A DNA stretch of 15,764 nucleotides from assembly GCF_015234275.1 (NCBI RefSeq), contig NZ_JADGII010000028.1; one strand, written 5' to 3'. Source of the DNA: Prosthecochloris ethylica. GTDB lineage: Bacteria > Bacteroidota > Chlorobiia > Chlorobiales > Chlorobiaceae. Shown here in pieces: positions 1-6,601 of the stretch; within the stretch, counting starts at the first letter, position 1; every line of letters begins with the position of its first letter. The position numbers and the translations under genes are program-made. The notes beneath the pieces were generated by a model. That model did no database searches and had not been told where the DNA came from. It worked only from the letters and a program-made list of their open reading frames with translations.

Positions 1-170
1 CGGATTGGTTTTTGGCTGTCCGCGGATTACGCGAATTTTTGCGAATTGGTTGGTTTTTTTCGGTTTGATGGCGGCTTGCGCCGGGCATGTTTGGTGGTTG
101 GCGGGGGTTCGGTGCGGGCGAGCGCCGCTCGCCCCTACGGCATTTACCATTCACCATTCACCATTCACTC
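1..170 (+). repeat. Composite REP-type repeat unit, cut by the window edge
   Basis: This is the right part of the composite unit found at four other loci. It starts inside the conserved GGATT/GCGAATT segment (1-60), continues through the G/T-rich segment (about 69-115), and has one REP-a palindrome at 116-138, read on the minus strand as GTAG, stem GGGCGAGC, loop GGC, stem GCTCGCCC. Four ATTCACC-like heptamers follow at 142-169. It lies downstream of petB. The left boundary is outside the window. Confidence 0.85.
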
Positions 171-221
171 CTGAGTGGAGAAAGTTTTGTCAGGAATGAA
201 CGTCCTCTTTTCAGAATGCAC

Positions 222-249
222 AAAGCCCGGTGTGATAACCGGGCTTTTG
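222..249 (-). terminator. Probable intrinsic terminator of petCB
   Basis: A 9-bp perfect stem (222-230 pairs with 239-247, AAAGCCCGG/CCGGGCTTT) encloses an 8-nt loop, 29 bp beyond the petB stop codon. The stem ends in A/T pairs, but the T run on the minus strand is short, so termination strength is uncertain. It could act in both directions. Confidence 0.65.
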
Positions 250-276
250 TGGTGTGCGATGTTTGGTCGCGGGCTC

Positions 277-1524
277 TTACCAGCCGTATTCGAGATAGAC
301 ACGGTAGGTTTCGACGAGCATGAATGCGAGCACGAGAAGACCGAAGATGGTGAACATCGGGCTGCGTTCTTCACGTGAGGCTTTTTTGTCGATGAATGGT
401 ACGAGGACCCAGACAATGCCACCGATGGTGAAGAGAATGATAGCGAGCAGTTCGCCGCCTTCGAACTTGAAGTCCTTGAGCAGCTGGAACTGTGCCCAGA
501 AGTACCATTCAGGCTTGATGCCGAACGGTGCTGCGGCCAGCGGATCTGCCTTGACGCCGATCTCCCACGGGAACATGACGGCAAGGTAGATAAGCAGTGC
601 GAAACCGATCATCCAGCCGATAGCGTCTTTGGCGAGGAAGGTCGGGAAGAACTTCTCGTAGCCTTTGATGAGGCCGGCCTCTTTGTAGCCGATCGGGGCA
701 GAGGTACCGAGAACCTGCACAAGCAGGAGGTGTGCTGAAAGCACGAGCATCAGAATGCCCGGAAGCAACACGACGTGCATGGCGAACATGCGGGTAAGGG
801 TCTCTGCACCGACTTCTTCGCCGCCGCGGAGGATCTGGACGATGAATTCACCGCCAGGCATGACGAGCGGAACTTCGGTACCGATCTGGGTTGCGAAGAA
901 TGCCAGCTCGTTCCAGGGAAGGAGGTAGCCGGTGAAACCGAACCCGAGCGTGAGAAGCAGGAGAACGAAACCGCTGACCCACATCATTTCACGCGGCTTG
1001 CGGTACGATTTCATGAAGAAGGTGCTGAACATGTGAATGAATGCCATGAGCACCATGAGGTTGGCCGACCAGGCGTGGACCTGGCGAATGAGCCAGCCGT
1101 AAGGAACTTCGGTCTGGATGTAGACGAAACGTGCGAACGCTTCGGCTTCTGTCGGGCGGTAGTAGAGCAGAAGCAAGAGACCGGTAACGATCTGGATGAG
1201 GAAGAAGAAAAGGGTGAGGCCGCCGAAGTAGTACCAGAACGAGTGGCGGTGCTGAGGGACCTCTTTTTTCTTCAGGTAATCGAAAATCGGGTTGAGGACG
1301 GAGTAACGTTCCTGCGCCCAGGATGCCAGCCCGCTCTGTTTCTTGTGGCCGAACGGATCGACCTCGCCTCGCTTTTCTTCAGGCTTGTAGACACCCGGCT
1401 TTGCTGAGCCTGCGGCTCCGGCTTTGGGTGCGCCCGGCTTTGCGGCGACTGCTTTTGCTGCAGGCGGTTTCGGCTTGGCCGGAGCTTTGCCTGCCATCGC
1501 GTTTTTATTGTTTTCTTCAGCCAT
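277..1524 (-). CDS. petB: Cytochrome b of the Rieske/cytochrome b complex (fused b6 plus subunit IV)
   Basis: Membrane subunit of 415 residues that oxidises menaquinol and passes electrons to the Rieske protein while moving protons. Residues 1-65 form an Ala/Lys/Pro-rich extension. The b6-like part carries the bis-heme histidines His150/His164 (13 residues between) and His250/His265 (14 between, the b6f spacing). The subunit-IV-like part has the Qo-site PEWY motif at 338-341 and about three membrane helices, giving roughly seven in all rather than the eight of bc1. The protein contains no cysteine, so the Cys that anchors heme c_n in b6f is absent; its place in the FWYYFGG stretch (96-102) is taken by an aromatic residue. 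AGGA precedes the ATG by about 4 bases. It follows petC by 40 bp and is surely co-transcribed with it. Confidence 0.95.
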   Translation of the reverse strand: MAEENNKNAMAGKAPAKPKPPAAKAVAAKPGAPKAGAAGSAKPGVYKPEEKRGEVDPFGHKKQSGLASWAQERYSVLNPIFDYLKKKEVPQHRHSFWYYFGGLTLFFFLIQIVTGLLLLLYYRPTEAEAFARFVYIQTEVPYGWLIRQVHAWSANLMVLMAFIHMFSTFFMKSYRKPREMMWVSGFVLLLLTLGFGFTGYLLPWNELAFFATQIGTEVPLVMPGGEFIVQILRGGEEVGAETLTRMFAMHVVLLPGILMLVLSAHLLLVQVLGTSAPIGYKEAGLIKGYEKFFPTFLAKDAIGWMIGFALLIYLAVMFPWEIGVKADPLAAAPFGIKPEWYFWAQFQLLKDFKFEGGELLAIILFTIGGIVWVLVPFIDKKASREERSPMFTIFGLLVLAFMLVETYRVYLEYGW

Positions 1525-1564
1525 GTTTCCTGACTCCCTTGGTTTTCAAGTATGTGTTGACGGT

Positions 1565-2065
1565 TTAAGCTTTTGCGATAATGAGATCATCACCTTCGAC
1601 CCTGACTTTGTACGGGGCCAGCGGGAGCGGCTGCGGACCGGAAATGATTCCACCGGTCTGCTCGTAACGGGCACCGTGGCAGGCGCAGTAGATGAGCTCT
1701 TCGTCTTCTTTCCACTGAACGAGGCAGCCGAGATGAGTGCAGACGGCACTGCAGGCGGTGAGTTCGCCGCCGTTGTTGACAACGATCACCTTGTCTTTGT
1801 TGAACGGATAGATCTTACCGCTGTCCGGCGGAACTTCGGAAGCCTTGCCGACGACCATTTCGTCAACTTCGGCCGCCTCTTTTTTCGGAGGAGGAATGAT
1901 GAATTTGACGACGGGATAGAGCGTGCTTGCCGCCACTACCGCACCGATACCGCCAACGACTTTCCCGAGAAAGCTGCGGCGCTCGACATCAACACCGGGG
2001 CTCCCGGCATCTCCCTCGAGAGTTCCAAGCCTTTGAGGGGTTTTGACTTTTCCTGTTTGTGCCAT
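1565..2065 (-). CDS. petC: Rieske iron-sulfur protein of the cytochrome b complex
   Basis: A 166-residue [2Fe-2S] protein that accepts electrons from menaquinol at the Qo site of PetB. A twin-arginine-like RRSFLGK (29-35) precedes one membrane anchor (about 36-57) and a short hinge rich in proline and lysine. Box I is CTHLGC (109-114) and box II CACHG (127-131). By family rules the cluster ligands are Cys109, His111, Cys127 and His130, and the disulfide is Cys114-Cys129. Box II departs from the common CPCHGS: Pro is Ala and the Ser that hydrogen-bonds the cluster is Ala, while the nearby Tyr is kept. A strong AAAGGAG lies about 9 bases before the ATG. First gene of petCB. Confidence 0.95.
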   Translation of the reverse strand: MAQTGKVKTPQRLGTLEGDAGSPGVDVERRSFLGKVVGGIGAVVAASTLYPVVKFIIPPPKKEAAEVDEMVVGKASEVPPDSGKIYPFNKDKVIVVNNGGELTACSAVCTHLGCLVQWKEDEELIYCACHGARYEQTGGIISGPQPLPLAPYKVRVEGDDLIIAKA

Positions 2066-2245
2066 TACAATCTATCTCCTTTGTTTAATGACTGATATGT
2101 GGTTATCAAGAGCACAATCCCGGGGCGACGGCCTGACGTGCAGCCCCCTTGCCCTGAAGCGTGGCTGTTTCTGGAATTCCGGGCGTACCGGCAGCCAGCC
2201 GCTTTTCAGGTTTCCCTGTAAATAAGATTTTGAAGTTAAAACTTT
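2066..2245. other. Intergenic region between crtC and petC
   Basis: 180 bp between the crtC stop and the petC start, both genes on the minus strand. It should hold the petC leader and perhaps its promoter. I see a weak TTGATA-like and TTAAAC-like pair close to the petC Shine-Dalgarno, with only 15 bases between them, which is not convincing. No clear terminator for crtC is visible, so read-through from crtC into petCB is possible. Confidence 0.4.
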
Positions 2246-3376
2246 TTAGGGTTTAAACCAATTGAAATAGGTTTTGATGAAATTATACCGGTCGTACATG
2301 AACGACCGCTCCCCTTCTCTCCAGACCCTGCTGCGGGTGAAAAAGCGCAGCACCGGTGACTGCAGACGGCCTGGCTTGAGGAATTCGGATATCCCGCGCA
2401 GTTCCCCCTGGTGCTCGCCATCGAGCCGGAATGAGATGCTGGAACCGAAGCGCAGGTAGAACGGCCCGGTGTCGAGCACGCGGTCCTGGCTGATGTCGAT
2501 GTCGAAATCGCCGCGGCTGAAGTTGAGCGCACGGCTGTGGACGGGGGCGAAGAGACCGCGGGTGAAGGCGGATTCGCGGACGTCGAGCTCGTCGTGCACC
2601 ATGAAGCGGTCGTTCTCGTTGTCGTGCAGCATGGTGATGGCAAGCGGGCGGTAGCCGTTGTTGCGGAAGTAGATGACGTAGTAGATCAGGTCGTACTTCG
2701 GTGAATATGCCCTGCCCCAGTACCATTTGTCGATATACTCGTGTACCGGCATGGCACCGAGATTGTGGTCGTGATAGCCGCGGGCGGAGATGGTCCAGGT
2801 GGAGGTGCGTCGGCGGAGGGTGTCGGTGAGGTTCACCGTGCCCTGCACTCCGGCGCGCGGAACCCCGAGCAGCCACTGGTGATGCGGCACGTGGCCGTTG
2901 TTGTTGTTGTCGTGCTTGGTGTAGCTGAACCGCCTGAGCGCGTGGAAGCGCAGCTGCGCGTTGACCTGCTGGCGGCGTGCGGGATAGTCGAAATCGATAT
3001 CGAGCACGTAGGTGCTGCTTGCGCTGTCGTAGTGGAAACGGTTGTTCTCGAAGCTGACGTCGATGTCGCTGCCGCTGCTCTGGAAGAGATGTTCGGGGCC
3101 TTCCTTGATGAAGTTGACGATTTCGCGGCCGTTGCGGTAGAGCTGGAAGCTGAAGCCGGCGTACTCGAGCGCCTGGGGGGCGTCCTGGCGGCTGTTGCGC
3201 TGCCAGTCGAGGTAGTGCTGCATGTAGTAGGGGGAAAAGGCGAACCCGGCAAACCAGATGCAGACCAGTGAAATGCCCTGCTCTTCGTCCTCTGCGTCAA
3301 AATACCACCACTCGTAGGACCCGGGCTCTTTCAGGTCATGCCAGACATCCTGCTCAAGTTCCGTGGAAATATTCAT
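2246..3376 (-). CDS. crtC: Carotenoid 1,2-hydratase (CrtC, hydroxyneurosporene synthase family)
   Basis: A 376-residue enzyme that adds water across the terminal C-1,2 double bond of an acyclic psi end group. In green sulfur bacteria this gives hydroxychlorobactene, which is later glycosylated and acylated. Family signs are the N-terminal WWYFDA stretch (23-28) followed by FAFSPYY (45-51), the DHN motif at 203-205 and WYWGRAYS at 218-225. The open frame runs further upstream to 3532, but that part would overlap the tRNA-Phe gene, so I take the ATG at 3376 (MNISTELEQD). No Shine-Dalgarno is obvious there. The gene lies between tRNA-Phe and petCB on the same strand. Family assignment is from recognised motifs; the exact substrate is inferred from the lineage. 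Confidence 0.9.
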   Translation of the reverse strand: MNISTELEQDVWHDLKEPGSYEWWYFDAEDEEQGISLVCIWFAGFAFSPYYMQHYLDWQRNSRQDAPQALEYAGFSFQLYRNGREIVNFIKEGPEHLFQSSGSDIDVSFENNRFHYDSASSTYVLDIDFDYPARRQQVNAQLRFHALRRFSYTKHDNNNNGHVPHHQWLLGVPRAGVQGTVNLTDTLRRRTSTWTISARGYHDHNLGAMPVHEYIDKWYWGRAYSPKYDLIYYVIYFRNNGYRPLAITMLHDNENDRFMVHDELDVRESAFTRGLFAPVHSRALNFSRGDFDIDISQDRVLDTGPFYLRFGSSISFRLDGEHQGELRGISEFLKPGRLQSPVLRFFTRSRVWREGERSFMYDRYNFIKTYFNWFKP

Positions 3377-3499
3377 ACAGCAACGGCAATGATCAGAAAA
3401 ATCTCCCGGCAGCAATGCAGCGCAGTGCTGATAAGGACATGCAATGGGTGTACGATGGAAAATAAAGGAAAGATATGAGAATGCCTGAAGAGGCCAACC

Positions 3500-3575
3500 T
3501 GGTGGACAGAGAGGGAATCGAACCCCCGACACAAGGATTTTCAGTCCTTTGCTCTACCAACTGAGCTATCTGTCC
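3500..3575 (-). tRNA. tRNA-Phe (anticodon GAA)
   Basis: A complete cloverleaf of 73 nt plus an encoded CCA at 3500-3502. The acceptor arm pairs GGACAGA (3575-3569) with TCTGTCC. The anticodon stem AAGGA/TCCTT encloses loop CTGAAAA with anticodon GAA at 3542-3540. The T arm contains the normal GGTTCGATTCC. A promoter-like pair lies just upstream. I see no T-rich terminator between its 3' end and crtC 124 bp away, so a joint transcript is possible. Confidence 0.97.
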
Positions 3576-3592
3576 GTCAAATAGTGGGTGTT

Positions 3593-3620
3593 AATATACG
3601 GATTGGTCACAATTATGCAA
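3593..3620 (-). promoter_or_regulatory. Probable sigma-70-type promoter of tRNA-Phe
   Basis: On the minus strand, TTGCAT (3620-3615) and TATATT (3598-3593) are separated by 16 bases. Transcription would start about 10 bases before the tRNA 5' end. An A/T-rich run lies just upstream of the -35 box. The -10 matches the consensus at five of six positions, the -35 less well. Confidence 0.55.
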
Positions 3621-3691
3621 ATATTTTTTTTCGTTTTCATGGTCGCATACTTTTTCCCGTATGGGAATGAAATGTTGATTCGTTGATTTTT

Positions 3692-3812
3692 TGACGCTTC
3701 GCGCCGGGAGGCCGGAGCGCCTTCGGCGCGGGAGAACGGAGACGGGAGACCGGAGACCGGAGACCGGAGCGCCTTCGGCGCGGTGACGAGTGACCAGTGA
3801 CGAGTGACCGGA
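3692..3812 (+). repeat. Purine-rich heptad module with GCGCC hairpins (copy 1)
   Basis: Heptads of the types GAGACCG (3740-3765) and GTGACCA/GTGACGA (3784-3811) surround the hairpins GCGCC-TTC-GGCGC at 3717-3729 and 3769-3781. Each hairpin is preceded by GGAG when the stem is read from its second base. The same module occurs at 6602-6775 and 14959-15115, each time followed by the short sequence AAAATGTGGGATGAGG and then the REP unit. Confidence 0.8.
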
Positions 3813-3833
3813 AAATGTGGGATGAGGGTTTGT

Positions 3834-4196
3834 GGCGGCTTGCGCCGGGCATGTTTGGTGGTTGGCGGGGGTTGGGTGCGGGCGAGCGCCGCTCGCCCCT
3901 ACGGCATTCACCATTTACCGGTCACCATTGACGAATAACGGTTCATGGATATTTGGCTTGTCTTCCGTAGGGGTCAGCGGCGCTGACCCGGGCGGGCGTG
4001 GGGGTGACCACTGATTACACGGATTTCCTCGGACTGGTTTTTGGCTGTCCGCGGATTACGCGAATTTTTGCGAATTGGTTGGTTGTTTTTTTTCGGTTTG
4101 GTGGCGGCTTGCGCCGGGCATGTTTGGTGGTTGGCGGGGGTTTGGTGCGGGCGAGCGCCGCTCGCCCCTACGGCGTTTGTGCATGGCTGTGGCTGA
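3834..4196 (+). repeat. Tandem REP units upstream of the RAYT gene
   Basis: REP-a (minus) at 3880-3902, degenerate heptamers at 3906-3954, REP-b (plus) at 3967-3989, then the conserved GGATT/GCGAATT segment (about 4009-4075), the T run and G/T-rich segment, and a second REP-a at 4149-4171. The two REP-a copies are 269 bp apart. After the second REP-a the sequence is not heptamers but GTTTGTGCATGGCTGTGG, also seen at 6862. Bases 3846-4015 are identical to 15143-15312, and 4009-4174 are identical to 6940-7105. Confidence 0.9.
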
Positions 4197-4278
4197 AAAA
4201 TGAAATGATTTTGACGTAATTCCTGGCAATTATATCTTGGCTATACATGCACCATTGAAACCATCACTCCCCCTGATT

Positions 4279-4824
4279 ATGATGGAACAACCCCATGAAA
4301 ACCATTTACCCAAACGCAAATCGATTCGCCTGAACTCGTATGACTATGCTCAGAATGGCCTGTATTACCTTACCATTTGCACACACAACAAGCAGTGCCT
4401 GTTCGGCAAAATCTCCGACGGGTCGGTTCATCTGAATTCGTATGGAGAGATTGTCGAACACGAGTGGTTGAGAACAGCTGGCATACGGAAGAGTATGACC
4501 CCGCTGGATTATGTTGTCATGCCCAATCATTTCCATGGGATTATTGCGATCGATCATGAACAGGCTCTTTCGACAAAGCAAATAGGTCGACAACACCCGG
4601 CAACAATGGAAAAACGTTCGCTGTCGTCATTTGTCGCCGGTTTTAAAAGCTCGGTAACGGCGAAGATCAAACAACGTAACGGGCATGACGTCACTGTGTG
4701 GCAGCGGAATTATTATGAGCATGTTATTCGCGACGAAAAGGAATTGCAGATTTTGCGTGAATATATCTCATTGAATCCGTTGAAATGGGAGCTGGATACG
4801 TTATATCCTGACAATATGATGTAG
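4279..4824 (+). CDS. REP-associated tyrosine transposase (RAYT, Y1/HUH family)
   Basis: A 181-residue single-domain protein of the IS200/IS605-like Y1 transposase superfamily, the RAYT branch, which binds and cleaves single-stranded REP hairpins. The N-terminal RKSIRLNSYDYAQNGLYYL (13-31) is typical of this group. The HUH pair is His84-Phe-His86 in MPNHFHGII. The nucleophilic tyrosine is expected in WQRNYYEHVIRDE (141-153), at Tyr145 or Tyr146. All catalytic parts are present, so it appears intact. I chose the ATG at 4279; a TTG at 4237 and an ATG at 4282 are also in frame, and none has a clear Shine-Dalgarno. The gene is AT-richer than its neighbours (26 G+C of 60 at 4501-4560) and is bracketed by REP-type repeats on both sides, which fits horizontal or domesticated origin. 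Confidence 0.9.
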   Translation: MMEQPHENHLPKRKSIRLNSYDYAQNGLYYLTICTHNKQCLFGKISDGSVHLNSYGEIVEHEWLRTAGIRKSMTPLDYVVMPNHFHGIIAIDHEQALSTKQIGRQHPATMEKRSLSSFVAGFKSSVTAKIKQRNGHDVTVWQRNYYEHVIRDEKELQILREYISLNPLKWELDTLYPDNMM

Positions 4825-4865
4825 GCTGAGCCTGCGGATTTATTTATTTCATGATTTGTACGTGT

Positions 4866-4963
4866 CGAGGCGGCAGGTGCCGGGGAGGGTTCGTCGGTTG
4901 GCGGGGGTTCGGTGCGGGCGAGCGGCGCTCGGCCCTACGGCGTTTGTGCATGCCGTCGGTGTT
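4866..4963 (+). repeat. Diverged REP unit downstream of the RAYT gene
   Basis: The G/T-rich segment (4867-4915), a variant REP-a at 4916-4938 and the GTTTGTGCATG spacer also seen after the REP-a at 4149. The variant has a swapped loop (GCC when read on the minus strand) and one stem mismatch but keeps GTAG. It forms the right-hand flank of the RAYT gene, in the same orientation as the left-hand flank. Confidence 0.8.
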
Positions 4964-4997
4964 TTCCGTGGGGGATCAGGCTGATCCCCCTGCGGAA
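4964..4997 (+). repeat. REP-c hairpin between RAYT and gltX
   Basis: A long hairpin: TTCCG (4964-4968) pairs with CGGAA (4993-4997) around a perfect stem, GGGGGATCA (4970-4978), loop GGC, TGATCCCCC (4982-4990). It begins TTCCGTGG, matching the TTCCGTAG head of REP-b, and has the same GGC loop, but the stem sequence differs. It sits 6 bp from the gltX stop and could also help stabilise or end the gltX transcript, although no T run follows on the minus strand. Confidence 0.75.
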
Positions 4998-5003
4998 TAT
5001 CGA

Positions 5004-6518
5004 TCACTTGCTGACGTTGCGTTCGAGGCCTTTTTTGAGGCGGCGGATGACGGTTTGTTTGCCGAGGACTTCGAGCATGTGGTAGAGGCTGGGGCCGAAA
5101 CCGACGCCGGAGTTGAGAATCCGGAGAGGGTGGATGAGAAACGCGGGTTTCTTTTCGCGTGGTTCGACGAATGCCTTGAGTACGGCTTCGAGGTTGTCGG
5201 CGCTGAAGTCGTCGGTGTCTTCGAGGACGGTGATGAACTCGGCGAGCACCTCGTTGGTGTCCTGCTTCCACCGTTTTTTGACGGCGGCGGGGTCGTATTC
5301 TTCGGGATCGAAGTAGAAGTAGTCGCAGAAGGTGACGAACTCGCTTTCGAAGTTGACGCGCTCACGCATGAGCTCGATGACCTGGGCGAGGTACTCGTCG
5401 CTCTGGATGCGCTCGGTGTCCATCTCGGTTTCTTTTTTGCCGAGCTCTTCCTGCAGGAGAGGCTTGATGACCGAAATGATTTTTTCGGTAGGGCGATCTT
5501 TGATGTACTGTTTTTCGATCCAGTTGAGCTTGTCGATGTTGAAAACGGCGCCTGCCTTGCCGACGCGTTCGAGGGAGAATTTTTCGATGAGCTGATCGAG
5601 GGAGTAGATTTCCTGCTCGGTGCCTTCGCCTTCGTTCCAGCCGAGCAGCGCGACGAAGTTGAGGATGGCTTCGGAACTGTAGCCTTTGTTGAGGAAGTCT
5701 TCGACGGCGACGTCACCCTGGCGTTTGCTGAGCTTGGAGCGGTCGGGGTTGAGCAGAAGCGGCAGGTGCGCGAATTTCGGCGGTTCCCAGCCGAAGAATT
5801 CATACAGCAGCAGGTGCTTGGGCATGGAGGAGAGCCACTCTTCTCCACGGATGATATGGGTGATCTCCATGAGGTGATCGTCGATGACGCTGGCGAAGTG
5901 ATAGGTCGGGAAGCCGTCTGACTTCATGAGGACCTGGTCGTCGACGGTGGCGGAGTCGAATTCGACGGGACCGCGGACGATGTCTTCGAACATGATGGAG
6001 ATGTAGTCGGGCACCTTCATGCGGATGACGTAGGGTGCGCCTTCGTCGAGCTTTTTCTGGATTTCGCCCTGGGGCATGTCGCCACCCATGTGCTGCGGGA
6101 GCCACTTGCGGTTGTACTTGGGCTGCATGCCCTGCTTCTGCTGGAGCTGGCGGTTTTCTTCGAGCTCCTCGGCTGTGGCGAAGCAGTAGTACGCATGGTT
6201 CTGTTCGAGCAGCTGCTGACAGTACTGCTTATAGATGTCAAGCCGCTGGGACTGGACGTATGGACCGAAGTTACCGCCGTGCTCGATGCTTTCGTCGGGG
6301 ACGATGCCGGAGAGCTCGAGGGTCTTGAGAAGGTCCTTGTCGGCTCCTTCGACTTTTCTTGCCTGGTCGGTATCCTCGATGCGGACGATGAAATCGCCGC
6401 CTGCTTTTCTGGCATAGAGATAGTTATAGAGAGCGGTGCGCAGTCCGCCAACGTGGAGATATCCGGTTGGGGACGGAGCGAACCTGGTTCTGACCCGTTG
6501 ACCAAGCGAAGTTTGCAT
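5004..6518 (-). CDS. gltX: Glutamyl-tRNA synthetase
   Basis: A 504-residue class I aminoacyl-tRNA synthetase that charges tRNA-Glu, feeding protein synthesis and, in green sulfur bacteria, the C5 route to tetrapyrroles and bacteriochlorophyll. The HIGH-type signature is PSPTGYLHVGG (16-26 region) and the KMSKS-type signature is SKLSKR (261-266). Length is normal for the family. The frame stays open upstream to 6872, but that part lies in repeat DNA and gives a low-complexity Arg/Ser/Pro-rich peptide; MQTSLGQRVRTRFAPSPTG is the natural start. No strong Shine-Dalgarno precedes it. It is transcribed alone, with repeat loci on both sides. Confidence 0.96.
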   Translation of the reverse strand: MQTSLGQRVRTRFAPSPTGYLHVGGLRTALYNYLYARKAGGDFIVRIEDTDQARKVEGADKDLLKTLELSGIVPDESIEHGGNFGPYVQSQRLDIYKQYCQQLLEQNHAYYCFATAEELEENRQLQQKQGMQPKYNRKWLPQHMGGDMPQGEIQKKLDEGAPYVIRMKVPDYISIMFEDIVRGPVEFDSATVDDQVLMKSDGFPTYHFASVIDDHLMEITHIIRGEEWLSSMPKHLLLYEFFGWEPPKFAHLPLLLNPDRSKLSKRQGDVAVEDFLNKGYSSEAILNFVALLGWNEGEGTEQEIYSLDQLIEKFSLERVGKAGAVFNIDKLNWIEKQYIKDRPTEKIISVIKPLLQEELGKKETEMDTERIQSDEYLAQVIELMRERVNFESEFVTFCDYFYFDPEEYDPAAVKKRWKQDTNEVLAEFITVLEDTDDFSADNLEAVLKAFVEPREKKPAFLIHPLRILNSGVGFGPSLYHMLEVLGKQTVIRRLKKGLERNVSK

Positions 6519-6601
6519 AAGATTGAAGTTGGTTTGCTTGTGAGTTTCTGGTTTGTAAACGGCATGGAATTTAATAAAAAGCGGGGTGTATTCATAGTGC
6601 G

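Noticed and set aside
775..2095. Open frames on the plus strand opposite petB and petC
   Set aside because: Antisense shadows of well-supported genes, rich in Glu, Asp and Arg, with no domain signal.
3645..3668. Short inverted repeat CATAC/GTATG upstream of tRNA-Phe
   Set aside because: Five pairs with an eight-base loop in an A/T-rich stretch is expected by chance; no supporting feature.
3998..4219. Open frame giving a TDYTDFLGLVFGCPRITRIFANWL-like peptide, also found at 6929-7207 and 7191-7541
   Set aside because: It is the translation of the conserved repeat segment itself, crosses palindromes and microsatellites, and recurs because the DNA recurs. I see no sign of protein-level constraint.
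4081..4950. Classical insertion sequence with terminal inverted repeats around the RAYT gene
   Set aside because: The flanking copies are in the same orientation and differ in detail, and no target-site duplication or inverted ends are seen; RAYTs are usually single-copy and not part of a self-mobile IS.
4851..5921. 356-codon plus-strand open frame opposite gltX
   Set aside because: Antisense shadow of gltX that begins in repeat DNA; no recognisable domain.
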